Source: Cycas panzhihuaensis
Taxonomy: Eukaryota > Cycadophyta
Length of the DNA: 64,000 bases
Direction: 5' to 3'
NCBI GenBank assembly: GCA_023213395.1
Contig: CM041465.1
Location: 75,151,741-75,215,740 of the forward strand
Below are positions 33,300 to 43,599 of this stretch, piece by piece. A program made the translations under genes and the position numbers. Under the pieces are notes generated by a model, which searched no databases, was not told the DNA's origin, and saw nothing but the letters and a program-made list of their open reading frames with translations. The first letter of the stretch is position 1; each line of letters opens with the position of its first letter.

Positions 33300-34448
33300 T
33301 ACTTCCTCATGGATGAAGTATTGTATAAGAGGTCTTTTGATGGGATCCTCCTCCGTTGCATCACCATCGACGAAGCAAACCAAATACTTCGTGAATGCCA
33401 TTATGGCATTTGCGAGGGCCACTTTGGAGGCCAATCCATAGCCCAGAGGATCCTCTGTATAGGCTACTATTGGCTGTCCCTCTTCAAGGATGCACATGCC
33501 TTTGCCCTGAGGTGTCAGCGATGCCAGGAACACGCTAACATCTCCCATGTGCCTTCTGAGGCTCTACATCCTATCATATCTCCATGGCCTTTTGCTCAAT
33601 GGGGTCTAGACCTCAATGGGGCTATATTCCTACCTTCCTCATCGCAGCACAAGTTTATCTTGACTGCCACGAAATACTTTACTATATGGGCGAAAGCCAT
33701 CCCTCTGGTTACTACCCCTAGTAAGATGATAGCTACCTTCGTTTACCAACACATCATTTGCCACTTTGGGATTCCTGATGTCTTGATTACTGACAACGGA
33801 ACCCTCTTTTGTAATAAGGAAATGGATGAGCTTTGTGAGAAATTTAAAATCTCTCACAAAACTTCCTCTTCTTATTACCCCCAGGCAAATGGTCAAGTTG
33901 AGTCGTTCAACAAGACTCTCATTAATATTCTAAAGAAAATTGTCACTCAGTCTCAAAGAGACTGGTACCTTCAGCTCCCTTCCACCTTGTAGGCTTACTG
34001 TACCTCTGTCCATGCCGCTACGGGAATGACCCCGTTCTCCCTAGTTTACGGGATCGAGGCGGTGCTCCCATTGGAAGTGGAGATTCCCTCTTTACGAGTT
34101 TCTCTTCGGGGTCTCATAGATGAGGAGTCGATCCGTCAGGCTCGCCTCTTAGACCTCGAAGCCTTAGATGAGAGACGTCTAGCCGCCTACCAGGCTAACC
34201 TCGCATCCAAAGCCCGCTCACAAAGGACCTATGATAAACACCTTCATTCTCATCCTTTGTTCCCGGGGGACCACGTCCTCAAATTGGAATATCTTCACGA
34301 CCGCTTAGCCAAATTCATGCCTAAATGGGTTAGACCCTTTGTCGTTATCGAGAACCTCGGTAATGGCGCTTACAGGATCGCCACCTTGGAGGGTCTTAAG
34401 TTTGAGAAAGTTGTTAATAGGAAATTCCTTAATAAATTCTACTCATGA
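33300..34448 (+). pseudogene. pol: Element 4 integrase
   Basis: The zinc-binding domain has ECHYGICEGHFGG and ALRCQRCQEHANIS with intact His and Cys residues. The DDE core shows FAQWGLDLNGAI, LITDNGTLFCNKEMDE and PQANGQVESFNKTL, keeping both Asp and Glu. One TAG at 33990-33992 follows LQLPSTL; then the end of the core and the C-terminal domain at 34026-34448: TPFSLVYGIEAVLPLEVEIP, LKLEYLHDRLAKFMPKWVRP and FLNKFYS. About 380 codons with few breaks, the least damaged coding domain in the window. Confidence 0.9.
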
Positions 34449-35173
34449 CCTCGTTGTCACCATATTCATGCTCTGAAATGAGCCTAAACTACCATCTTAA
34501 GTTCATTCCATTTCCTCCTAGCCACGAGTGGAATGACAACTTAAGACGGCCCCTTTCGTTTCCTTTTGGTTCCTCTCACAGAACCCTTGTCCCCATTTTC
34601 CTTGGGACCTTGTCCTCCTATTTGGGCATCCCCCAGTTAGGATGACATTCTGGAGTATCGTCACTCCCATCTTGCTTGGTATTTCCTTTGCATATCCCGC
34701 TATACTCCCATATGGACATGCGTGTTGCCTTAGTTCCTAGCCCCACATATGTCTATCGCCTCTACCCATGGTGATCGTGTGTGCTCCTGTTAGGAACATG
34801 GTCCGCATGAAAGGAAATACGCATAACCTAAACAAATGTCATAACACACAGCTCATGCAATAATCAGCTCAAAATAGAACCATACATATCCTCGTGCATC
34901 CGTGCTCCCTCACACGCACATAAATACGTAAACAAAATATACATATCATCCATCACACATTATGATACACATCATCATATGCCAAAATGGGGTATCAATC
35001 ATCCCATCTATATATATCAAAATAATTATGTATCATGTCATACAAATAGTGTGGTACATCATCTATAGGAAGCAGATGTCCTTGTAAGGGGGGGTACAAT
35101 CATGTGTCTATATATGATGACCCCCTGGAGGCCTGTGCTTCCCTCTGCCCAAAATAAAAACATATATACTACT
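34449..35173. other. Element 4 gap between integrase and antisense gene
   Basis: No coding on either strand is supported. The sense pol frame stops at 34446-34448 and the antisense frame stops at 35174, so the two converge here; the stretch likely holds both 3' ends. Confidence 0.5.
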
Positions 35174-35778
35174 CTACTGCTGCCCCGCCCCTGTGGGATC
35201 ATCTCCTAGTCGATGTGATCTCTCTCCTGGGTACCACATCCCTCTGAGACTTCTGCTCAGTCTCCGCGAGCTCCCTACCTCACTCCCCTCGTCCTGTGAC
35301 CTCCTCGGGGTCGTCGCCAGCGTATGAGTCTGTGTCCTGCTCCGCACTGACCTTAATGCCATGTCCTCTATCAGTCGATCGTATCGGGCCTGGATACGAT
35401 CCTGCTCCATCTCCATAAGGCAAAGACTCTCCTCCATCCCCCAAAGTCGCTCCTCCATCACCACCAACTGGATATGGCTTTCCATATCCCCTCTGGCTCC
35501 TCCCTGAGCCTCTACCACCTGCACCCGATTCTGCAGAGCATCCCTCTCAGCTCGGATGGTGTCCATCTCTGCTTTCTATTGTCCTGCACGTACCTCATGC
35601 CCCTAAGACTCTGTAACCCATATATCTCTTGCTTGTATCAATGGGGCAAATGCTGCCGTGTGACCGCCTACCGATCTAGGCTCATCACCAGCCTGGATGG
35701 GAAGCTATCTCTCTACGTAGGCCTGAGGAAATATCTCTTGGACTATTGCCTCCACCAGCCTCTGTATATCTACCATAC

Positions 35779-35890
35779 CTGTTAATCTAACATGCCATGT
35801 ATCAGTATATGTTTATACGTATATTAAACTAAAATCAAACTATGTATGTGTCTGGCAATCAAACAACGACAGGAGAAGGTCATGTCTCAC
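35779..35890 (-). other. Intron 2 of the element 4 antisense gene
   Basis: 112 nt, donor CTAG/GTGAGACA, acceptor TTAACAG/GTATGG. Exons on either side lie in different frames and join in phase 1. Donor, acceptor and phase recur at 46277-46400 in element 3. Confidence 0.75.
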
Positions 35891-37094
35891 CTAGTGCAGC
35901 TGCCGGCTCCTCTACTCAGGTGATCGCCTCTGTCTCGGGTACTCCGCTAGTTGTAGGTACCTCCTCTTCCTCGGGTACCTCCTCTGCCACTACCTCAACT
36001 ACTGGGGCATCCCTCCTCTCTGTAGCTAGTGCAACTGCTATCTCTCTGGATCTCTTCACGATCCACAGCCTGCGGGCCTGTGTCACTAGGCCCCTACTCT
36101 CCTCTATAACTCCTGATGGGCCTGCCTTTTCACCTGCAACCCCTGATAGACATGCTCCTCTGCCTACGGTCCCTGATGGACCTGCCTCTCCTGCAGCTCG
36201 TGATGGGCTGGCCCCATCACCACCCTCATCATCTCCTGGGGGGTACTCCTGCCCCTCCTGCCTCATCATCATTATCCCACCTCACCACTCTATATGGATC
36301 CGCTATATAATCTATCATGGTGAGGAGGTATAGTGATGTGGCCTCCACTGGCGGATGTGTGCACGGTCCTGGTCCCTCTCAACAGTGCGCCACCTATGGA
36401 CCATCAGGGCCCACTTTGAGATAGGGTGTGGTCCCCCCGTCGATGCCACTACTCTAAAATAGTTGAAGAACCAACACTGTAGTAAGGTACTATATGATAG
36501 TCTGCCCTTGCCTGCTACCTGAATAGCATCTAGCTATGCGACAAGGTTCACCGCTATAAGGGTGGCCCAGTCCATCCTCTCACCCACCTCACACTAGCGT
36601 ACTGCATCCATCCATCCTCCTGGTATGTCTCTATAGTTCTGTTTTTGGGATATCCGGAACAAAATACATAAAGGAATCAACTTCCTCACCTAAGGAACCC
36701 CCGACATCACCATGGTCTGGAGAGGAATCCCTCGCCTCTCCCACCTATCCAAAGCTATAAAGAACACGGATGCCTGTCTATGTGCTGCCTCATTACTGGG
36801 TAGTGCTCATAGCATCACTGGCCTCCTTGTCGCCGGTACTCCTAGTATCCTCCTAATGTCCCCGAGCATCACCGATATGTCTCCTACCTAGGGTAGATGG
36901 AAGACATGTCTCCTTCTATCCTAGTGTGACACTATATCAACTAGCAATCATTAATCTGAGGTATACTGGGGTGTCCTCGTGACCTTCAACAGGCCACATC
37001 TCTGTAGGATCTCCCTATCCTCTCTGGTCATCATCTCTATGAAGCTTAACATAGCCATCCCTATGTTCTTGTGGTTCTCCACTACGATCACGAC

Positions 37095-37170
37095 CTGCAA
37101 AACACCATTAAACATGTTAGAATGTGACCTGTACTCCCTCCTTGTCCCTTGGAATGCCTCTCAGCCTTAC
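37095..37170 (-). other. Leader intron of the element 4 antisense gene
   Basis: 76 nt, donor TAG/GTAAGG, TTCTAAC branch-like site and acceptor GTTTTGCAG/GTC. The upstream exon has stops in the joining frame, so this is a 5' leader intron. In element 3 the acceptor (TTTTTGTAG) is kept and the donor is lost. Confidence 0.65.
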
Positions 37171-37730
37171 CTAGTCAAGATTTGGAGTCCCTCAGACCCC
37201 CTTTCTCTTTTTTTTCTACAATTCTGCCTTTGCACCGCGCCAAACTTTGCGGTACTGTGGAGTTTAGCCTGGGTCTCATGGCGATCAGGGCCCCGTGACA
37301 AAGATCGCAGCACTGTGATCTTTACTACAGTGTAAATGGCACCCCCTAAAAGGGGGGGTTTTCTGCCAAACAATAAAAAAAAATTCTTCTCTGTGGGCCA
37401 CAACCAGGCCCACTAGGACCAGGCCTGCCTAATGCCCCATTCCCACCTCTCTCTGGGTCCAATTTAGACTCTGAAAGGTCATTTCTCGCCCATATGGGGC
37501 CTACAAGCTCATATAAAAATAACAAAAAGTAATGAACTTTAAAGCATGAGATGGGTTAGGTTTTCAGAGATCCACTCACTGGATCTGGCCTAGCGCTCAC
37601 CATTTCGTCCCTAAGGTCCCAATGGCTGTTCTTTCACTCCAATTCGATGGTCTGATCTCCCTCAGCATGCCTCTGAAGTCTAGTAGTGCTCTGCTACATA
37701 AGGAAATGGCTCTGGATTCCCTCGAGAGCC

Positions 37731-37770
37731 CATGAAAATGAATCTCGTTTTCATCAATTTTCCTTATATA
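37731..37770 (-). promoter_or_regulatory. Putative antisense-gene promoter of element 4
   Basis: Minus strand TATATAAGG (37762-37770), then a near-palindrome about ATGAAAATGAATCTCG-TTTTCAT (37732-37755) where the start of transcription would lie. Both are conserved at 48240-48279 in element 3. Confidence 0.5.
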
Positions 37771-38311
37771 GGCAGGGACCACGACGAGCATTGTCTCCAT
37801 TTTCGCTCTTGTGACAGTCCTTTGGATCATCTCTTACCCCTAATCACTTTTGCCTTCGGGCCCTATCGCCCGTTGTGCCCCTATAGCTTTCATCTTACTT
37901 CTTCTTGTAGATGCATTTATGACACCTTACTGATGCATTTTTCATAGGGCCCTTCTGCCTCATTTTGTGTGCTACTCCCATGCATGCCCGAGTTCATACT
38001 CATTTGGTTCGTTTTGCCATCCTGGACTCATTTTTATAGCTTGTTCTTGCCCCTGGGGTTTCTGAAGGGGATGCTCCCACCATTCAGAGCTATTCTTTAC
38101 TTCACAAAGCAACCTTTGGCACCCTAGGGTGCCCTTTTGCCGCCCGCTCTCAACCAATGGTCAGATAGCCTGCTCTTGTCCTTGGGTAGCCTCATTGCTA
38201 GGTCCTCCTACCCTTTACAACCATTTATTGCCCACCATACAAGCATCCTTTTTGCTTTAACTCTTATATTATTGCATATCTTCCCTATTGAGACATTTCC
38301 TTTTATCATCC
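37771..38311. other. Element 4 spacer upstream of the separate RNase H
   Basis: No supported frame. It separates the antisense promoter from the ATG at 38312 and may drive or accept splicing of the sense RNase H message; no clear site was identified. Confidence 0.4.
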
Positions 38312-38949
38312 ATGACTCTCTTCATCTTTACCGATGGCAGAAGTCACGGTAATCCTAGACCTTCTACCGCTGCATGGATTCTTCGCAGCCCTTCCGGACA
38401 TGATTTTCTATGCTCCAGAATCTTTCTCCCTGAGGCCACCAATAATGAAGCCGCGTACACAACCGTTATCGAAGCCCTCACTAATGCACTATGTTTCCAT
38501 CATGGATCTGTTATTTTTCTTTGCAACTCCCAAGTGGTGGTGTCCCATATCACCCAGGTTTACCAGGTGTGATACCCTCACTTGAGAGACCTCTCTTCGA
38601 CCGCGGATCCACCCTTTAGCTAATTTCTCATCGATATCTGACACATCCCTTGGGCCCTCAATGCTGAGGTGGACAGCCTCGTTCACCTCATCCTTGAGCG
38701 TTGCCTCCCTCTTCTTGTCAATAGTCCCTGAGACTTGCCTGGTCACTCTATCACCGAAGTCTCAACTCATCATGTAGATCACTTTGCGATATGTCATACC
38801 TCTGAAAGCCAGTTGCTAATGAGGTTAACCTATGGAAGCTACCAGCTTTGCTCATTCACCTGGCATCCTCATGCACTTTGCACTTTCATGATGGGGGCAG
38901 CCCCCTCATCCTTCTTAACTTCTAGTCGATTCTTGGGCGGCACATAGGC
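38312..38949 (+). pseudogene. Element 4 separate RNase H (acquired, plant-like type)
   Basis: Begins at an ATG directly before the domain: MTLFIFTDGRSHGNPRPSTA, then FLPEATNNEAAYTTVIEAL, SVIFLCNSQVVVSHITQVYQ, a stop, and later IPWALNAEVDSLVHLIL. This is the short RNase H fold typed as archaeal-like or acquired RNase H, with catalytic D (TDG), E (NNEA), D (here N in LCNSQ, D in element 3) and D (EVDS). The same frame runs on to 38949 with an unknown tail (LLMRLTYGSYQLCSF). It is about 3.9 kb past integrase and beyond the antisense gene, not in the pol frame. It likely replaces the lost RNase H activity. Confidence 0.8.
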
Positions 38950-39127
38950 AGCCCTTATGTGGTCTCTACCCCTATCCTTGTATCCATGCATTCCGCCATG
39001 ACACTTACTAGTACCCTTAACTCCTGCTATGATCATGATTTATATATATACATACACATGTACTATTGACAGTTTTGTTGCCATCATTCGCCATCACACC
39101 ATGCTTCCGAGCAGCGAGGCTCTGCTG

Positions 39128-39139
39128 CCAAGGGGGCAA
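39128..39139 (+). other. Element 4 polypurine tract
   Basis: CCAAGGGGGCAA right before the TGTTTCTC of the 3' LTR; element 3 has CCAAGGGGGATG in the same place. Confidence 0.75.
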
Positions 39140-39647
39140 TGTTTCTCAACTACTGGGAATAGATACAGATAGGTTGACTCAGGTAGGATCAGGTATGCTT
39201 CTCCCTTTTCACTTGCACTATTTCTCTAGAAAGGTTGATAGAAGTGTTACCTCATTGCATGACTAATTGCTTCATTTGTATGATCACTTTGCATTTGTCG
39301 CTTGTTCATGCTACTTGTCATATTGTGAGCCTATGACGACCGAGCGGGACCTACCTTTCCATAAGGTAGGCATCCCCATGGTACTTTACGACCCTTCGCG
39401 CTGTCTCCACACTGCCTCAAGCTTCATTTGACTCGTATGACCCATTTATGCCTCGACTTTGAGCTCCTAACACCTCATTTCTGGGACCTTTGCCCATCGA
39501 TGCTCTGCTTGCCTTTGTCCACATGCATTTTGGACTATCTCAGCCACCTAGACAGGAGGGCCAGCCCCTCCTAGGCCTATCACATCACCTCCCAAGGCTC
39601 CTGGAACATAGATTTTTGACATTCTAGATTTCTGGTCCCACACCACT

Positions 39648-39722
39648 ATAAACTTAGTGGTACCACAAAGTTTATCGCAGTGCTGCAAAGTTTACCATGG
39701 AACTACGAAGTTTACCATGGTG
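39648..39722 (+). repeat. Iterated AAACTT/AAAGTTT motif in element 4 3' LTR
   Basis: Units AAACTTAGTGGTACCAC, AAAGTTTATCGCAGTGCTGC, AAAGTTTACCATGGAACTAC and AAGTTTACCATGGTGC. Related to a single AAACTTTGCGGTACTGTGG in the leader of the antisense gene (37242-37260). Confidence 0.55.
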
Positions 39723-39839
39723 CGACTATTGTCAGTTGTTTTTTAAAAACTATCATGGCACTTCTTGTGTTTCTCGTGGAATCGCCACGTGGCCTCGCAC
39801 CCATCTCAACCCTATTCGCTTGTTTAAGGCTGGGATGGG

Positions 39840-39846
39840 TATAAAT
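39840..39846 (+). promoter_or_regulatory. TATA box of element 4 3' LTR
   Basis: TATAAAT, 700 bases into the LTR, matching the box in the left copy. Confidence 0.55.
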
Positions 39847-41935
39847 CTCAAAACCTTTACCATTTTACCTTTTTTAGATCATTTTTGGCTCTTCAACACA
39901 ATTATTTCCTACTGCGACTTCTGATCCTTCTTTCTTCCCTCTATAGATGCATCTACAGGCCTGCATTTCCTATAACTCTAGCCCAGGATCTGCCTGCACC
40001 ATCCCTCTTCATCATGGAAAGGTTCTCTTTAGACATTCTCAAGCAAGTTTTGGCGTTGTTCTTCTCCAACTCACCCAGCAAGTGTCCCTTTCAGCTATCT
40101 CTTGGGATTTCTTCTGTAAATCCTTGCAGGGATCCTCTTCTCCACTGGTTGCAGGAGAAGACCTGCCCTATATGAGCCCAGCAGGTCCTCTAAATCCTTT
40201 TCTCCAGATTTGTGGTAGGTTATCTCCATGTTAGACCCATTTTCTTGATTTGTTTGCCTGCTTTCTTCAGGTTTGATTATAGCAAAGCTTGTTTGCATTG
40301 GGTTTGGATTGTTGCTTCTGGGTTTTCACCTTCCCTCTACTAGTTTTCCTTAAGGGATCAGCAAGAGAAGAACCACAAGGTTAGGTGAAGAGATCAAGGT
40401 GGGACAGCCCCCCACTCAGTCCTACTCTCCAAGGGTAATCCCCTTCCCACCTCTTCTTCTCTTGCTCCATGCTCCTCTTGGGTTAATTAGGAGTTGGTGA
40501 GCCCTAGGCCTATGCTGGATTATCAGCGTATGTAGCCCCTTGCTACATTGATTCCAGGCTTGCACACCTCTTACTTGGACCCTTGTGGTATCCCTAATAT
40601 TGTTGGGTATCCCTTGGAAACATTAGTAATTTGTACTACGGATTGTTGGCCATAGCAACTCCGCACCTTGGGCATTTCCCCAATGCATTGTCACTTTTAT
40701 CCTTGTATTCCTTGGCTGTCATTAGTTGTCTTTTACCCTCATCTTGTCGTGCTAGAGAGTTGTGTGGAGAACCCAGCGGAGGGTTAGCCATCCTGAGGCT
40801 TCCCTTCACTCTGTTTTTCTTGATGTACATGCTTGCTTGAGAGAAAATTTTGGAGCTCTTCTTGCAGTAGTTATTTTCCTAACATTTTAACACATACATT
40901 ACACATATACTTGCATATATATAGCTTGTATTTTGCATCCCCTTTTTGGAAGGGATAAGCCTGTGCATGTGCAGGTTAGTGTGGTGCTTTCTTGCAAAGG
41001 CATAAAGCATCTGGATCTGGGTAAGATCTATCATCTTTTCCCTTTGCTTTTGCTTTCCTTCATTCCGCTTTCTTTTCACAAGAGGGAAGGTAAGGAAGCC
41101 CCCATCGTTCGTGTCAAAATTTGGTTACACATCCACTGATTAGTGTAAGGACGTGTGTTACATGTGGGTGAGGCCTCATGTCGGCCATTACATCTTTCAA
41201 GTATGCACACCTTTCCTTCAACCCCCCCATTTCCTTTTTTCACTTTTATTTAGAATCTATGTTCTAACTAAGTAGGTCATATAAAAGTAAAAAGGGTAAA
41301 TGGTATCATTTGTTTGTACTTGTATGCTTGCATGTCACATGCTTAACTCCTATTAGAAAAGGATGTTATAGGAAAACACCTCCTCCCATTCCTTTTCCTA
41401 CAAAACCTAACATACCCTTTAGTCCATTACATTTGGTATCACTTACTCACATATGTGACACATATCCCCTTTTCCTTTTCCATTTGCTCCTTGAAATGCT
41501 AGAGGAAAATTTGGCTTAGATGTCTCCCTTACTCTTTCTCTCCCCCCTTCTTGGTCCTATTTGCTTGGCCAAATAACCAAGAGAAACATGGCTACATTGT
41601 AGGCTCTCGCCTACCTTGCTCATGTACGTTTCCCTCCATCATAGGGAAACCTTTGAGGATTCCTCTTCTTCCCTTCTGGCCATCCAAGGGTGGGAGGACC
41701 TTCCTCTTGAGTCTATCCAGGCTACCCCCCCTTGTATGCTCTCTCTCTTTCCTAGGTTGAGGGCCACTTCAAAGTAGTTGGGTATCATCTGTAGGTCCCG
41801 AACTTGCACTCTAGCGCATGGGGCACCCTGCGTGGTACTATCTTTGCTTGTAGGTTTTTGCCCACACTTTCAATATCACCATCGACCATTATTACTCCTA
41901 TCGAATATAGTGATTATCCCGTAGATGGGCATCCA

Positions 41936-41940
41936 GGCTC
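41936..41940. repeat. Element 4 TSD, right copy (GGCTC)
   Basis: Exact repeat of 24872-24876; the linker of element 3 resumes here. Confidence 0.9.
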
Positions 41941-42340
41941 CATGCCCAATCTCCCTACTGATCACCATAAACTTGGTCACCAAAAGATCTTGGCCATTGT
42001 GTCACCCCTAACCGACCCAAATCCTTTTTCTTCTTCTTCACCCCCTCCTATTGACCGATCCACCCTTCACTTTGAGGAAGGGCATGCCATGCATATAGGG
42101 GCAACTAAGGACATCATCATTGCTCCTCATAAGGTCATTAAGGTAGGAGCAGAGTGTTCCCTTGACTAAATGAAGGAATACACCCTTCTTTTCTAGGAAT
42201 TTTGTGACATTTTCATATGGAACTACTCTAACATGAAAGGAATAGACCCTTCTATCATCACCCACAACCTCACTACCATCCTGGGTGCTTACCCTATGTA
42301 GCAAAAACAATGCCCTCTTCACCCAAAACTTTCAGTTGTC
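41941..42340 (+). pseudogene. pol: Element 3 protease-RT linker, second part
   Basis: Continues the element 3 frame: NLPTDHHKLGHQKILAIVSP, then LHFEEGHAMHIGATKDI and IITHNLTTILGAYP, parallel to element 4 at 31500-31870. It proves that element 4 split this gene. Confidence 0.7.
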
Positions 42341-42985
42341 GTGAAGATGGAAGTTAAGAAACTCCTAGACGCAGGGTTAATCATGTCCATTGACTACCCC
42401 AAGTGGGTGTCTAACATCATTCCTGTTGCTAAAAGGAATGGGATGATTAGGATATGTACTGACTTTCATGATATCAATAATGTATGTCCTAAAGACAACT
42501 TTCCTCTCCCCTTCATCGATTATATTATTGATCAAACGACTAGATTTGAAGTCATGTCCCTAATGGAGGACTTCTCGAGATATAACCAAATCCAGATTTC
42601 CCCCAAAGACTGTCATAAAATGACCTTTACTATTCCTTGGGGCACCTTCACTTATAAAGTGATGCCCGTTGAGCTCAAGAATGTAGGCGTCACCTATCAA
42701 AGGATGATGCAATTTATCTTTTATGATCTCATTGATAAAACCCTTGAGATTTTCATAGATTACACGTTGGATTTCTCGCATATAAAGGCCCACCATCCCA
42801 ATGATTCATGAGCCATCTTCACTTGATGTCGCAAATACCATGTAACCTTAATCCCTCTTAAATGTGTATTTGTCGTGACAGCTGGCAAACTCCTTGGTTT
42901 CCTTGTTTTGAAATAAGGAATCAAAATTGACCTTGACAAAGTCAAGACCATCCTTGACATGCCGCCTCCCAAGACCCAATGACAA
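42341..42985 (+). pseudogene. pol: Element 3 reverse transcriptase
   Basis: KMEVKKLLDAGLIMSIDYPK, NGMIRICTDFHDINN, EVMSLMEDFSRYNQIQIS, GTFTYKVMPVELKNVGVTYQ and then EIFIDYTLDF, where the second catalytic Asp of the FxDD box is Tyr. A stop follows at 42809-42811, with later blocks VTLIPLKCVFVV and KSFLGRLGFLRHFF. The equivalent box in element 4 is FMDD, so the loss is private to this copy. Confidence 0.85.
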
Positions 42986-43079
42986 ATTAAGTCATTCTTG
43001 GGTAGGTTAGGTTTTCTTAGGCATTTTTTTAGCAAACTTCGCCATAAACGTAAAACCCCTCACCAACCTATTGAAGAAA

Positions 43080-43560
43080 GGGGCCCCACTTGTTTAGTCT
43101 CTAAAGGCCCAAGAAGCTTTCGAGGAGCTCAAGAGAGCTCTAGCTTCTGCCCTAACTTTGGCTCTCCCTCTCTTCGATAGGCCTTTCACCCTTTATACCT
43201 CAGCCATCGATGAATCCTTGGGTTCCATGCTCACTTAAGAGGATGGCTCAGGAATTGAGAGAGCTATTTACTTTATTAGTCACACCCTAGTTACTACTGA
43301 GCTTAATTACTCCTCCGTCGAGAAGGAATACCTCTCCTTGGTGTATGCTACTAAGAAGTTTAGGCACTACTTGCTCATAAACACTACTTGAGTGATTGTC
43401 CAATCTGATCCATTGAGGTATCTGCTTACCTGATCTGACGTAATAGGTAGGACCAGAAAATGGGCCATCCTCCTTTAAGAATTTGATCTCTAAATTGTTA
43501 ACAGGAAATTGAAGAAGGGGATGGTGGTTGCCAAACAACTTGCTGACACCCCCATCCCAA
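43080..43560 (+). pseudogene. pol: Element 3 degenerate gypsy RNase H
   Basis: [55 protein letters not shown] and VIVQSDPLRYLLT. As in element 4, LYTSAIDES lacks the first catalytic Asp. Two stops and one frameshift near 43020-43100. Confidence 0.7.
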
Positions 43561-43599
43561 ATTCCTCTAATACTCCTGTTGATAAATCTTGCCAGATGA

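Larger units (their letters stand above)
35174..37770 (-). pseudogene. Element 4 antisense gene: plant-mobile-domain-like protein with introns
   Basis: Minus strand, opposite to pol. A TATA box at 37762-37770 precedes a leader, intron 1 (37095-37170), exon 2 (37094-35891), intron 2 (35779-35890) and exon 3 (35778-35174). Exon 2 shows IGMAMLSFIEMMTREDREIL, DRRRHVFHLP, VGDISVMLGDIRRILGVPAT and TLLQCWFFNYFRVVAS; the FHLP...GD/E-T-L-D-ILG pattern resembles the plant mobile domain. A Gly/Pro/acidic linker and a coiled coil (AERDALQNRVQVVEAQGGA) follow, about 600 residues in all. The start, ATG in element 3, is GTG here at 37082. Exon 2 keeps one frame through about ten stops. Splicing intron 2 (phase 1) joins exon 3 in frame. 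Extra antisense ORFs are known in Tat elements; retained introns are the notable part. Confidence 0.75.
24877..41935 (+). mobile_element. Element 4: Tat-like Ty3 element with antisense gene
   Basis: A 17-kb plus-strand element with LTRs at 24877-27647 and 39140-41935 (about 2.78 kb) and a perfect GGCTC TSD. Order: primer site, gag, protease, linker, RT, degenerate RNase H, integrase, a convergent antisense intron-bearing gene, a stand-alone RNase H frame, a polypurine tract and the LTR. It is the best preserved of the two Tat-like copies and is inserted in the pol region of its own relative, element 3. Broken by stops but few frameshifts in RT and integrase. Confidence 0.9.
39140..41935 (+). 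repeat. Element 4 3' LTR
   Basis: 2.8 kb, pair of 24877-27647, ending GGGCATCCA and followed by the GGCTC TSD. An AAACTT/AAAGTTT motif is iterated four times at 39648-39722, once more than in the left LTR. TATA box at 39840-39846. Confidence 0.9.
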
